A stretch of 64,000 nt of DNA, taken from positions 151,101-215,100 of the forward strand of contig NZ_QBFD01000024.1 of the NCBI RefSeq assembly GCF_003335585.1, in the 5' to 3' direction. Each line of letters starts with the position of its first letter. The first letter of the stretch is position 1. The notes beneath the pieces were generated by a model. It worked only from the letters and a program-made list of their open reading frames with translations, did not search any database and was not told the DNA's origin. This stretch comes from Sulfitobacter sp. DFL-14 (GTDB lineage: Bacteria > Pseudomonadota > Alphaproteobacteria > Rhodobacterales > Rhodobacteraceae). Positions 1-7,719 of this stretch are shown here, one piece after another. The translations under genes were made by a program, and so were the position numbers.

Positions 1-2117
1 AGCCCGAAACTCCCGTAAGGAATGAACCGCACCATATCCCCCGGCGCCACCTCTGCCGCCGGTTCGGGCAGTTCCACCAGCCCTTCCGCCCAGCTTAACC
101 CGCTGATCCGCCCCGACCCTTCCGAGGCAAAGACCTCGGCCCGTCCGTCCCGCATGCGCGCCCGCAGATATTCCCGGCGCCCCGCCTTCTTGCGCTTGGT
201 GAATCCGGCGGGCACATCGAAGCCCTGGGGCACCGGCCAGCTTTCCCCGGCCAGGACCGCCAGCGCGGGCCGCGCAAAGATCAGGGTACAGACCAAAGCC
301 GCAACCGGGTTGCCCGGCAGGCCAAAGACCGGTTTGCCCTGCCACATGCCCAGAGCCAGCGGACGCCCCGGTTTGACAGCGATGCGCCACAGCCCCATCG
401 CCCCCGCCTCCTCCAGCAGGGCCGAGACGTGATCCTCATCCCCGGCAGAGGCGCCGCCGCTGGTCAGGATCACATCCACCTGCCCCGCCGCATCATCGAG
501 CACCCCGCGCAACGCCGCCCTGTCGTCACCCACCTGCCCCAGATCGACCGGCTGATGGCCAAAGCGCTGCAACAGGGCCAGCAGCATCGGGCGGTTCGCA
601 TCGAAGATCTGCCCGTCGGAGGCCGGATTTCCCGCAGCGACCAGTTCATCGCCCGTTGACAGCACACCGACCCGCAGCGCGGCCCGCAACGCAACTTCGG
701 CATTTCCCGTTGCCGCCAACAGGGCCAGGTCGGGGGCGGTGATGCGCCGACCCGCGCGCAGGACAGGATCACCCGCCTGCACATCCTCACCCGCCCTGCG
801 CGTGTTGGACCCTGCCTTGACCGGCCCCTGAAAAGTCACTTCTGCACCGTCAAGCACCACGTCCTCTTGCAGGACAACGGTATCGACCCCTTGCGGAAGG
901 GCTGCCCCCGTCAAAACCCGGATCGCCTGCCCCTCTGGCACCATGCCGGGGCGGTCCCCTGCCGCTGCACGCCCTTTGGCCAGGGTCAGGCGGTGGCTGC
1001 CTTCGCCACGTGCGCCTGCAAATCCATAGCCATCCACGGCCGTATTGGGCAGCGGCGGGTTCGCCCGCAAGGCGGCAACATCCGCTGCGGCAACCCGGTG
1101 CATCGCCTGTTCAAGGGGAACACTCTGCACCGGTGTGACCACCTGCATCCGCTCTTTCAGATGGGCCAGGGCCTCCTCCACCGGGGTCCAATGCACCCCC
1201 GGCGGCAAGGCAAAACAATCGTTGCGCAGCGGCGGCGGTGCCGCACCTGCCTGCGCCGCCGCGATCAGCTCATCGCGTATCCGCGCGCCCAGTATCCAGG
1301 CCTCCTCGCCCGCCTCATCCGGCAGGTCCACCATATCCGCCGCCAGCCGGTCGGGCGGCAATTGCGCCAGCGCATTGGCCAGCAGCCGCACCTGTTCGCG
1401 GTCCCGGATGGCATCCGCCCCCCGTGCCTGCATCGCACCCCGCACCGCCTGTTCCACCACGCCGGGCCAGATTTCCGCCAGCACCACTGCCGCGCCGCTG
1501 ATATCCTCCAGCGGCCAGGCACGCGCCCCGCAGGCCCTGCGCAGCCGCGCCAGCACCGGCAGCCCCATCATGACCTGCCCGCCCACCGTCGGGGGGAAAG
1601 CCATCTGGAAACAGGAAGAAGCTGCATTTGCGACAATGTCCGTGACGCGCCTTTCGACAATTTCGTCGAACCGGACGCCCTGCTTGCGATAGGGCACGCC
1701 GGGCCATCTGTCGCGGTGCGATTTCCCCCAGAACGGGCCGGGGCCGCTGAAAAGCGCGTTCAGGCGCTCGGCCACCTCATAGCGGTTGTTGTCGCCCGAG
1801 GCGTCATCGCTGATCTGGCTTTCGAACCAATCCCACAGGGCCAGTGTACCCTTGTTGCCGACAACCTTCCGGGCAAACCCCTTTGGATAGCCAAAGGGGA
1901 AGTCGAACCCCAGCAACAGCCGCCGCCCCGCCGCCACCTCCTGCGCAATCAATGCGCGCAATTGGTCTTCCGCCTCCTGCCTGCTGCGACAGTAAAGCGG
2001 AGCCTGCTCCACCCCCGCGCGGTTGACCCCGATCCAGATCGCATCCTTTGACGGACGTGCCGGAGCGCGCTTTCCAGCGGACCAGTCGACAACGGCAAAT
2101 GTATCAAACGCCGTCAC
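1..2117 (-). CDS. moeA: DUF429-like domain fused to molybdopterin molybdenumtransferase MoeA (C-terminus cut by window edge)
   Basis: One uninterrupted frame runs from a GTG at 2117 to the left edge (705 codons visible). Residues about 310-705 are MoeA, which inserts molybdate into adenylylated molybdopterin. Visible motifs are LPNTAVDGYGF (~356), TSGGASAGDEDHV (~551), AVKPGRPLALG and GLPGNPVAALV (~596), and the end VRFIPYGSFG looks close to a normal C-terminus. Residues 1 to about 300 are a separate domain with VDWSAGK (10-16) and GFDFPFGYP (70-78), acidic patterns resembling the RNase H-like DUF429 fold. Its role is unknown. The GTG overlaps the mobB stop as GTGA, so translation is probably coupled. 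MoeA is usually about 400 residues, so the extra 300 are notable. The MoeA part is certain; the DUF429 assignment is by motif only. Confidence 0.88.
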   Translation of the reverse strand, partial: MTAFDTFAVVDWSAGKRAPARPSKDAIWIGVNRAGVEQAPLYCRSRQEAEDQLRALIAQEVAAGRRLLLGFDFPFGYPKGFARKVVGNKGTLALWDWFESQISDDASGDNNRYEVAERLNALFSGPGPFWGKSHRDRWPGVPYRKQGVRFDEIVERRVTDIVANAASSCFQMAFPPTVGGQVMMGLPVLARLRRACGARAWPLEDISGAAVVLAEIWPGVVEQAVRGAMQARGADAIRDREQVRLLANALAQLPPDRLAADMVDLPDEAGEEAWILGARIRDELIAAAQAGAAPPPLRNDCFALPPGVHWTPVEEALAHLKERMQVVTPVQSVPLEQAMHRVAAADVAALRANPPLPNTAVDGYGFAGARGEGSHRLTLAKGRAAAGDRPGMVPEGQAIRVLTGAALPQGVDTVVLQEDVVLDGAEVTFQGPVKAGSNTRRAGEDVQAGDPVLRAGRRITAPDLALLAATGNAEVALRAALRVGVLSTGDELVAAGNPASDGQIFDANRPMLLALLQRFGHQPVDLGQVGDDRAALRGVLDDAAGQVDVILTSGGASAGDEDHVSALLEEAGAMGLWRIAVKPGRPLALGMWQGKPVFGLPGNPVAALVCTLIFARPALAVLAGESWPVPQGFDVPAGFTKRKKAGRREYLRARMRDGRAEVFASEGSGRISGLSWAEGLVELPEPAAEVAPGDMVRFIPYGSFG

Positions 2118-2605
2118 AGCCCGACCTCGGCCAGGATGAAATCGGCGATGGCGCTTGTGTCGTTCAGGTCAAAGACCGGCCGGTCGAGGTCGAGCGGCAC
2201 ATCGCTGGCCACCGCCCGCACGGTCGGATCCTCCGGCGCGATCAGGGGGTTGCCCGTTTCGGCGCGATGCGCTTCCACCTTGGGATGAGCGTCGCGCTTG
2301 TAACCTTCGATCAGCACCAGATCGACCGGCGACAACCGCGCCAACAGCGCTTCCAGCGTCGGTTCTGCCTCGGCGCGCAGCTCGTGCATCAGGGCAAAGC
2401 GGTTGCGCGAGGCCAGCATCACCTCGGTCGCGCCTGCAACGCGGTGGCGGTGGCTGTCCTTGCCTTCGTGGTCCACGTCGAAGGAATGGTGCGCATGCTT
2501 GACCGTGGAGACGCGCAGGCCCCGCCCGGTGATTTCGGTTACCAGCCGTTCCATCAACCCGGTCTTGCCCGCGTTCTTCCACCCGACAACGCCGTATAAC
2601 TTCAT
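2114..2605 (-). CDS. mobB: Molybdopterin-guanine dinucleotide biosynthesis adaptor MobB
   Basis: A 163-residue P-loop protein with Walker A GWKNAGKT at residues 8-15, followed by the MobB-typical TVKHAHHSFDVDHEGKDS and a histidine-rich SHRHRVAG stretch. MobB binds GTP and supports MobA in attaching GMP to molybdopterin. The start ATG overlaps the mobA stop as ATGA, and the stop overlaps the GTG of the moeA fusion as GTGA. The protein is therefore third of four cofactor genes in a tightly packed minus-strand operon. The length is normal for the family. Confidence 0.93.
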   Translation of the reverse strand: MKLYGVVGWKNAGKTGLMERLVTEITGRGLRVSTVKHAHHSFDVDHEGKDSHRHRVAGATEVMLASRNRFALMHELRAEAEPTLEALLARLSPVDLVLIEGYKRDAHPKVEAHRAETGNPLIAPEDPTVRAVASDVPLDLDRPVFDLNDTSAIADFILAEVGL

Positions 2606-3204
2606 AACATTGCCTCGGCCCGCTGCAGGTCTTCGGGCGTGTTGATGTTGAAGAACGCCGCCTCATCCGGGAACAGCGCTTCGCGCCCGTCATGGCGCGC
2701 TGTCCACTGCACAACCTTGCGCACGCCGTCTTGAAGTGACGCACGAAGATCGTCGCGTAACCCCACAGGCCATAAGCCAAAAGTCGGATGCCGCGCATGG
2801 CCCCGCTCAGGATCAGGCGTTGCGGCCAGCACCAGCGGCTGCGCCATCCCCTCGCTTGCCAGCAAGAGCTGCGGGACCAGATCGCAGGGAAAGAACGGCG
2901 TGTCTGCAGCGGCGGTCACGATCGTATCCGCCCCCTGTTCCGCCGCCCAGTCCAGCCCCGCCAGAACCCCCGCCAGGGGGCCCGCGAAACCGTCGATACT
3001 GTCGGGCAGAACCGGCAGGCCAAGCGCCGCAAAGCGGGCTGCATCGCCATTGGCATTCAGCGCCAGATCGGCGACCTGCGGCGACAGCCGCCCGATCACC
3101 CGGTCCAGCACGCTCTGCCCGCCCAGCCGCAACAACCCTTTGTCGCCGCCGCCCATGCGCGTGGCTTGTCCGCCTGCCAGGATCACGCCAAGAGGTTGCT
3201 TCAT
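2602..3204 (-). CDS. mobA: Molybdenum cofactor guanylyltransferase MobA
   Basis: A 200-residue nucleotidyltransferase that transfers GMP from GTP to Mo-molybdopterin. The N-terminal signature ILAGGQATRMGGGDKGLL (residues 8-25) is the GTP-binding loop of the family. GFAGPLAGVLAGLDW and a C-terminal FFNINTPEDL are also typical. The length matches MobA of other bacteria. The ATG overlaps the stop of the preceding 39-codon ORF (ATGA) and its own stop overlaps mobB (ATGA). Formate dehydrogenases and most DMSO-reductase-family enzymes need this cofactor, which fits the upstream fdhD. Confidence 0.94.
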   Translation of the reverse strand: MKQPLGVILAGGQATRMGGGDKGLLRLGGQSVLDRVIGRLSPQVADLALNANGDAARFAALGLPVLPDSIDGFAGPLAGVLAGLDWAAEQGADTIVTAAADTPFFPCDLVPQLLLASEGMAQPLVLAATPDPERGHARHPTFGLWPVGLRDDLRASLQDGVRKVVQWTARHDGREALFPDEAAFFNINTPEDLQRAEAML

Positions 3205-3320
3205 GTCGCAGCCTCACGCCACCGGACCACATCCGTCACACCCTTCGCCACCAGCATCGCTCCGACGCCACCGCCGGGGACCAGCATGCCCGCAAAGCGC
3301 ATCGCGTAGCTCTCGCTCAT
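3201..3320 (-). CDS. 39-residue uncharacterised protein between fdhD and mobA
   Basis: A short frame starts at ATG 3320, overlapping the fdhD stop (ATGA), and ends at 3201, overlapping the mobA start (ATGA). The protein is 39 residues, beginning MSESYAMRFAGMLVPGGGVG and ending in WREAAT. The glycine-rich middle is mildly hydrophobic and could be a weak membrane segment or a remnant of a larger domain. I recognise no family. The case for it being real is positional: every junction of this operon is a 4-base overlap, and without this ORF there would be a gap of about 110 bases between fdhD and mobA. The function is unknown. Confidence 0.5.
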   Translation of the reverse strand: MSESYAMRFAGMLVPGGGVGAMLVAKGVTDVVRWREAAT

Positions 3321-4198
3321 GATGTGGCCTTCCGCCCGGAGCGCTTTGGCTCATCGGCCACAGTTTCCGGATCCACATCCCGCACCAGACGTTCCGCACC
3401 GCTCAGGCAGATGAACCGCCGCCCCTTCAGGCGTCCGATCAGGGTCAGCCCGACCTGCCGCGCAATCTCCACGCCCCAGGCGGTAAAGCCCGAGCGTGAC
3501 ACCAGCACCGGGATGCCCATCATTGCCGTCTTGATCACCATTTCGGAGGTCAGCCTGCCGGTGGTGTAGAGTATCTTGTCCGCCCCATCGACGCCTTCGG
3601 ACAGCATCCAGCCCGCGATCTTGTCCACCGCGTTGTGGCGCCCGACATCCTCCATATAGACCAGCGCGCGCGGCCCCTGGCACAACACGGTGCCATGGAT
3701 CGCACCGGCCGTAAGATACAGGCTGGGCGTCCGGTTGATCCGGGCGGAGAGCGCATAAAGTGCAGAGGTCGTCACCGGCGTCTGCGGCAGATGTACCTGG
3801 TCCAGCCCCTCCATCATGTCGCCAAAGACGGTGCCGACCGCACAGCCCGACGTCCGGGTCTTGCGGCGCATCTTGTCTTCGAAATCCGTTTCGACAGCCG
3901 TGCGGACCACCACGGTTTCCAGCTCCTCGTCATAATCCACGCCGGTGATCTCATCACCCATGCGCAGCATCTGCTGATTGCGCAGGAATCCCAGCGCCAG
4001 ATACTTGGGATAATCCCCGATGGTCATCGCGGTGACGATCTCCTGCCGGTTGAGGTAGATGGTCAGCGGGCGCTCCTCCACCACGCGGATGTCGGTCTCG
4101 ACCCCGTTCTGGTCCGTGCCGCGTACAGCCCGTGTCAGACGATCCGCCGCAGGATCGGGCGCGATCAGGAAATCAGACAAATCCTGGTTCTGGGCCAA
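3317..4198 (-). CDS. fdhD: Formate dehydrogenase accessory sulfurtransferase FdhD
   Basis: FdhD passes sulfur from the IscS-type desulfurase to the molybdenum cofactor before it enters formate dehydrogenase. The frame contains EERPLTIYLNRQEI and GDYPKYLALGFL near the N-terminus, the cysteine loop RTSGCAVGTVFGDMM (catalytic Cys), and GAIHGTVLC then MEDVGRHNAVDKIAGWM, all diagnostic. The frame stays open into azlC on the other strand, but the divergent gene argues against that. A TTG at 4198 follows an AGGGGA ribosome site by five bases and gives 293 residues, a little longer than the usual 270-280. It heads the mob/moe operon. No formate dehydrogenase structural gene is visible in this window. 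Confidence 0.9.
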   Translation of the reverse strand: MAQNQDLSDFLIAPDPAADRLTRAVRGTDQNGVETDIRVVEERPLTIYLNRQEIVTAMTIGDYPKYLALGFLRNQQMLRMGDEITGVDYDEELETVVVRTAVETDFEDKMRRKTRTSGCAVGTVFGDMMEGLDQVHLPQTPVTTSALYALSARINRTPSLYLTAGAIHGTVLCQGPRALVYMEDVGRHNAVDKIAGWMLSEGVDGADKILYTTGRLTSEMVIKTAMMGIPVLVSRSGFTAWGVEIARQVGLTLIGRLKGRRFICLSGAERLVRDVDPETVADEPKRSGRKATS

Positions 4199-4212
4199 TT
4201 GTATCCCCTTTT

Positions 4213-4224
4213 GTAACAGGTTAC
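4213..4224. promoter_or_regulatory. Dyad GTAAC-N2-GTTAC between divergent fdhD and azlC
   Basis: The 54-base gap between the divergent fdhD and azlC starts contains a 12-base dyad (GTAAC at 4213-4217, GTTAC at 4220-4224). A CATAAT that could serve as a -10 lies just to its right, 20 bases before the azlC start. A shared operator is plausible but not identified; no regulator gene is adjacent. Confidence 0.3.
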
Positions 4225-4252
4225 CCCTGTCTGCATAATCTAGGGGTATCCC

Positions 4253-4972
4253 ATGACCATCACCACCACCAAATCCGCCTATCTGAAGGGCATCGCCGAC
4301 GGTGCCCCCTTCATTCTGGTGATCATTCCCTTTGCTGCGCTCTTTGGCCTGCTGGCCACCGAAGCCGGTCTTTCGGTGATCGAGGCGCTGTCCTTTTCCG
4401 TGGTGGTCATTGCCGGGGCCGCGCAATTCACCGCCCTGCAGCTGATGCAGGAACAGGCCCCGACGGTGATCGTCTTGTGCTCTGCCCTTGCGGTGAACCT
4501 GCGCATGGCGATGTATTCCGCCTCTCTTACCCCCTGGATCGGGGGCGCGCCGCTATGGCAGCGCGCGCTGGCGGCCTATCTGACAGTCGATCAATCCTAT
4601 GTCATCGCGATGGCCCAATACGAAAAGGCGCCAAAGATGACGATCCCGCAGCGGATGGGATATTTCTTTGGGGCGGTCACGCCGATCGTGCCGCTTTGGT
4701 ATTTCTTTACCTTCATCGGTGCCTACCTAGGCGCCCAGGTGCCGGACGGCCTGGCGCTTGATTTTGCGATTCCGATTACGTTTCTCGCGATGATCGCGCC
4801 GATGTTCCGCACGGTGGCCCATGTGGTTGCGGCCTTTGTTGCGGTTGTCGTCAGCCTGTTCGCGACCGGCATACCCTATTCGCTGGGCGTCATCGTCGCC
4901 GGCATGATCGGCATGATGGCAGGCGCAGAGGTCGAGCGCCGGATGAAGCGCCGCGCGGGAGGTCCGACATGA
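4253..4972 (+). CDS. azlC: Branched-chain amino acid exporter large subunit AzlC
   Basis: A 239-residue polytopic membrane protein of the AzlC family, which with AzlD exports branched-chain amino acids (LIV-E class). Early residues GIADGAPFILVIIPFAALFG and the segment AGAAQFTALQLM followed by NLRMAMYSASLTPW are family hallmarks. About seven or eight hydrophobic segments can be counted, with a basic cytoplasmic end (VERRMKRRAGG). The ATG at 4253 follows AGGGG. It overlaps azlD by four bases (ATGA), as expected for a two-component transporter. The substrate is inferred from family knowledge. Confidence 0.92.
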   Translation: MTITTTKSAYLKGIADGAPFILVIIPFAALFGLLATEAGLSVIEALSFSVVVIAGAAQFTALQLMQEQAPTVIVLCSALAVNLRMAMYSASLTPWIGGAPLWQRALAAYLTVDQSYVIAMAQYEKAPKMTIPQRMGYFFGAVTPIVPLWYFFTFIGAYLGAQVPDGLALDFAIPITFLAMIAPMFRTVAHVVAAFVAVVVSLFATGIPYSLGVIVAGMIGMMAGAEVERRMKRRAGGPT

Positions 4973-5295
4973 TCGACAAGACAACACTCTGGATCGTGAT
5001 CATCGGGCTGGGGCTGGGCAGTTTCTTCTTGCGATTCGTCTTTACCGGGCTGGTGGGAAACCGGGCGATGCCGGAATGGCTGTTGCGGCACTTGCGGTAC
5101 ACCGCTGTTGCCGTATTGCCTGCCCTGGTGGCACCCCAGGTCGTCTGGCCGAATGCAACCGGGTGCGAATTTGACCCCGCACGGCTGGCGGCAGCGACGG
5201 TCACGCTGGCGGTGGGCGTTCTGACCAAAAACGTTATCGGTGCCATCCTGTCAGGGGCGGCAACGCTTTACGGTCTGCTCTATCTGCTGGGGTAG
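4969..5295 (+). CDS. azlD: Branched-chain amino acid exporter small subunit AzlD
   Basis: A 108-residue protein with four hydrophobic stretches, the small partner of AzlC. The segment LRYTAVAVLPALVAPQVVW is typical of AzlD, where a loop with conserved Pro and Ala joins two helices. The start overlaps the azlC stop by four bases, so the two are probably made in equal amounts. It ends only three bases before the convergent lipoprotein gene, with no separate terminator between them. Confidence 0.9.
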   Translation: MIDKTTLWIVIIGLGLGSFFLRFVFTGLVGNRAMPEWLLRHLRYTAVAVLPALVAPQVVWPNATGCEFDPARLAAATVTLAVGVLTKNVIGAILSGAATLYGLLYLLG

Positions 5296-5298
5296 CGG

Positions 5299-5907
5299 TT
5301 AATCCGCGACGACAATGCCCGCCTTGACCGCGTCGGTCACATGGCCTTCGTCATCTTCGAAGTAGCGGGTGGTGGTCACACCGGGGCGTTTTGCAATCTG
5401 TTCCATGAACTGCGCCGGGTAGAAGGTGGTTTCGATGTCACCAAAGCCCGGAACCTTCTTGAGCAGGGAGGTGGTGGCATTGGCGCAATAGGCACCGGGC
5501 ACAGCGCCATTCGCCTGGACCAGCCGCAGGGCGGTTTCCGCCTGCTCTGGTGTCACGATCATTTCCTGGGTGACCACATGAAATGTCTCACGCGCATGGG
5601 CAGATTTATAGGCCTGGATCCAGGACGGTGTCATGCCATAAAGCACATCGCCGCGTTCGACGACGCGTTCGTCGCGGAATGACCCCGCCGGGTCAAAGAT
5701 GACCTGCTGGGAGCCATTGACCAGCAAGGCGGTGTGACCGCCCTTGCCGGTGCGGTTGTTGATCATCGTGAAGACGGTGATTTTCTTGGGGCCCGGCGCC
5801 TGGTAGGCGGCTGCGGCCACTGCTTCCGGCGGGCTGTCTGGGCTGGTGTCAGCCGCGCAACCGGCAAGAAGGGCGGCGCAAACAAGGCCGGTCAACAGGC
5901 GTTTCAC
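5299..5907 (-). CDS. Secreted lipoprotein with possible permuted NlpC/P60-like His/Cys pair
   Basis: A GTG at 5907, preceded by GGAGA at suitable distance, gives 202 residues. The frame could extend 14 codons upstream, but the ribosome site and signal peptide favour this start. The N-terminus KRLLTGLVCAALLAGC is a lipoprotein signal with an LAGC lipobox. The mature part has GKGGHTALLVNGSQQVIFDP and, about 90 residues later, GAYCANATTSLL. A conserved-looking His before a Cys in this order resembles circularly permuted NlpC/P60 (YiiX-type) peptidases or amidases. That is inference; the protein may simply be a conserved roseobacter lipoprotein of unknown function. Confidence 0.75.
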   Translation of the reverse strand: MKRLLTGLVCAALLAGCAADTSPDSPPEAVAAAAYQAPGPKKITVFTMINNRTGKGGHTALLVNGSQQVIFDPAGSFRDERVVERGDVLYGMTPSWIQAYKSAHARETFHVVTQEMIVTPEQAETALRLVQANGAVPGAYCANATTSLLKKVPGFGDIETTFYPAQFMEQIAKRPGVTTTRYFEDDEGHVTDAVKAGIVVAD

Positions 5908-5965
5908 TAAAAGAAATCTCCGATACTGGTCACATATGCCTGGCATCACCGGATGCCGCAGCGTC

Positions 5966-6100
5966 TCAGCGGATGAAGATCGCCATCAGCACCAGCAGCA
6001 GAATGATGATGATTCCGGTGCGGGTCACAAAGGACATGAAAGATGCAAAGGTCTGTTCCTGCACCTTGATGTCCATGCTGCCATGTTCGTGATCGGCCAT
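5966..6100 (-). CDS. aa3-type cytochrome c oxidase subunit IV (44-residue membrane microprotein)
   Basis: A 44-residue frame starts at ATG 6100 behind GAGGGA. It begins MADHEHGSMDIKVQEQTFAS, followed by FMSFVTRTG and a single membrane helix ending AIFIR. The acidic/His N-terminus, the QEQTF-F pattern and the one helix match the bacterial aa3 cytochrome oxidase subunit IV family (COX4_pro_2) seen in the Rhodobacter oxidase structure. It sits alone, away from ctaCDE, as this subunit often does. It is short enough to be missed by automatic gene calling. Confidence 0.85.
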   Translation of the reverse strand: MADHEHGSMDIKVQEQTFASFMSFVTRTGIIIILLLVLMAIFIR

Positions 6101-6181
6101 ATCAATCGGTCCCTCGTTTCAACGTTTGCGGCTGACTACCCTATTCAAAGCGTCCTGTCACGACCCCTTAGTGGCTCAGGG

Positions 6182-6670
6182 TCAGGTTGTCGCGGCGCTG
6201 TTGTCCACATCATTCTCCAGGTCCTGGACCAGCCGGAAGCCGATCCGGTTTGGTTCGGCATCCTCGACCGCTTTCGGCAGCGCCCGCAGGATCACGTTCA
6301 ACTGGCTGACATGCTGGATATGCTGCATTCTTCCGCCCACCGGATCGGCCCCGTAAAAGGTGATGATATCGGGATCGAAATAGCCCATGCCCACGATCCG
6401 CAGCACCCCGGCATCGGCCCCGGTAAAGCCCATCGCGACCTCGTGATCGCTGTCCAGCTGCTCTTCGAATTTCTTGAGATAAAGGACAATGCGCTCATAG
6501 GCCCATTGGGCCGGTGATTTCTGCTCCATGGGCTGACCACTGACCGCACCGGGCACCGGCTGGTCCTGCGCGCGGGCCGTTTCGGGGTCCATGTGAACCT
6601 CATAGCGGCGCGGCAGCGCATCGGCTTCATAGGCTTCGGCGGCGGTCTTGATCTCGTTGTCCATGTTCAC
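6182..6670 (-). CDS. DUF6173 family protein
   Basis: A 162-residue soluble protein. The N-terminal third is charged and probably loosely folded; the rest, from SPAQWAYERIVLYLKKFEEQLD to GFRLVQDLENDV, is a compact domain I recognise as DUF6173, with GADAGVLRIVGMGYFDPDII and FYGADPVGGRMQHIQHVSQL as landmarks. No catalytic function is known. Its ATG overlaps the stop of the MBL-fold gene (ATGA), so it is the third gene of the dehydrogenase operon. An in-frame ATG two codons later is an equally good start. Confidence 0.8.
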   Translation of the reverse strand: MNMDNEIKTAAEAYEADALPRRYEVHMDPETARAQDQPVPGAVSGQPMEQKSPAQWAYERIVLYLKKFEEQLDSDHEVAMGFTGADAGVLRIVGMGYFDPDIITFYGADPVGGRMQHIQHVSQLNVILRALPKAVEDAEPNRIGFRLVQDLENDVDNSAATT

Positions 6671-7719
6671 ACCTTGCTCTGGTACACCCAGGCCCCGTCC
6701 TGCTGCCGCAGCGAGCGGGTGGCGTGGCCTGTCTGGTAAAGGTGGCTCAGATGGGCAACGGCTTCAACCAGGGCAAGGCCATATTCGCCCTCGCCGATCT
6801 TGCGCTTGAACAGGGGCGGGAAACACTCTGACGCGGATCTGGGGGTCGCGATGAAATCCGTCAGGCGCTTCAATGCACCGTGATGATTCTCGATCAGTTG
6901 CTCCATCCGCTTGGGCAGGCCGGTAAAGGGCAGTTTGTGTCCACCCAGCACCAGATGATCGGCCCGCGCCAGCGGGGCCAGCCGCTCGCAGGCCTCAAGC
7001 CATTCGCCAATCGGATCCGCCATCGGCTCGGTTGCATAGACACCGACATTCGGGCTGATGGAGGGCAATATCTGATCCCCTGCAATCACCAGGTTGTCGT
7101 CCCTGCTCCAGAAGGTCGCATGCTCCGGGGCATGGCCATTGCCGATGTGCACATCCCAGGTGCGCCCGCCCATGACAATGGTGTCGTCCTGCCTGATCCG
7201 GGTGTAGCCCAGCGGCATCGGGTCGACCACATCGGCAAAGTTGAAGGGCCGGTCGTTGCTCCGTTTCTCCAGCAGCTCGCTGTGCATGCCCGACTGGCGG
7301 TAAAAGCTCAGCGTTTCGGCCGGGGCCACTTCCTGCGTGTCGAGGGTCAGCATCCGCGCCGTCAGCCAGGCGGTACGCGTGGTCACCAGCTCGGCGCCAT
7401 GTTCGGTCTGGAACCATCCGGCGAGGCCCACGTGATCGGGGTGGTGATGCGTCACCACCACCCGGCTGACAGGTTTGCCCCCCAGGGGGCCTGCCAATGC
7501 CTCTGCCCAGATGGCCTTGGATTTCTTCGAAGAAAACCCGGTGTCGATGATGGTCCAGCTGTCACCTTCATCCAGCGCATAGATGTTCACGTGATCCAGC
7601 TTCATCGGCAGCGGCATCCGCAGCCAGAGCACGCCGGGCGCGACCTCGATCGCGTCGGTGCCATGCTCAGGCGGCGTCTCCCAGGGATAGCGCAGGCCAG
7701 CAGGTGCAATATCAGCCAT
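6667..7719 (-). CDS. MBL-fold metallo-hydrolase
   Basis: A 350-residue metallo-beta-lactamase-fold hydrolase. The metal motif HHHPDH is at residues 91-96 (HxHxDH), a further histidine lies in GNGHAPEHATFW (~217), and the metal-bridging Asp in VIAGDQILPS. The C-terminal hundred residues contain helices and the pattern AVAHLSHLYQTG, as in LACTB2-like and thioesterase-like members. The ATG overlaps the stop of the acyl-CoA dehydrogenase by one base. A link to acyl-CoA or sulfur metabolism, for example as a thioesterase, is suggested only by this context. The exact substrate is unknown. Confidence 0.88.
   Translation of the reverse strand: MADIAPAGLRYPWETPPEHGTDAIEVAPGVLWLRMPLPMKLDHVNIYALDEGDSWTIIDTGFSSKKSKAIWAEALAGPLGGKPVSRVVVTHHHPDHVGLAGWFQTEHGAELVTTRTAWLTARMLTLDTQEVAPAETLSFYRQSGMHSELLEKRSNDRPFNFADVVDPMPLGYTRIRQDDTIVMGGRTWDVHIGNGHAPEHATFWSRDDNLVIAGDQILPSISPNVGVYATEPMADPIGEWLEACERLAPLARADHLVLGGHKLPFTGLPKRMEQLIENHHGALKRLTDFIATPRSASECFPPLFKRKIGEGEYGLALVEAVAHLSHLYQTGHATRSLRQQDGAWVYQSKV

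Noticed and set aside
4199..4426. N-terminal extension of fdhD
   Set aside because: It overlaps the divergent azlC gene and its residues do not resemble FdhD; the TTG at 4198 has a good ribosome site.
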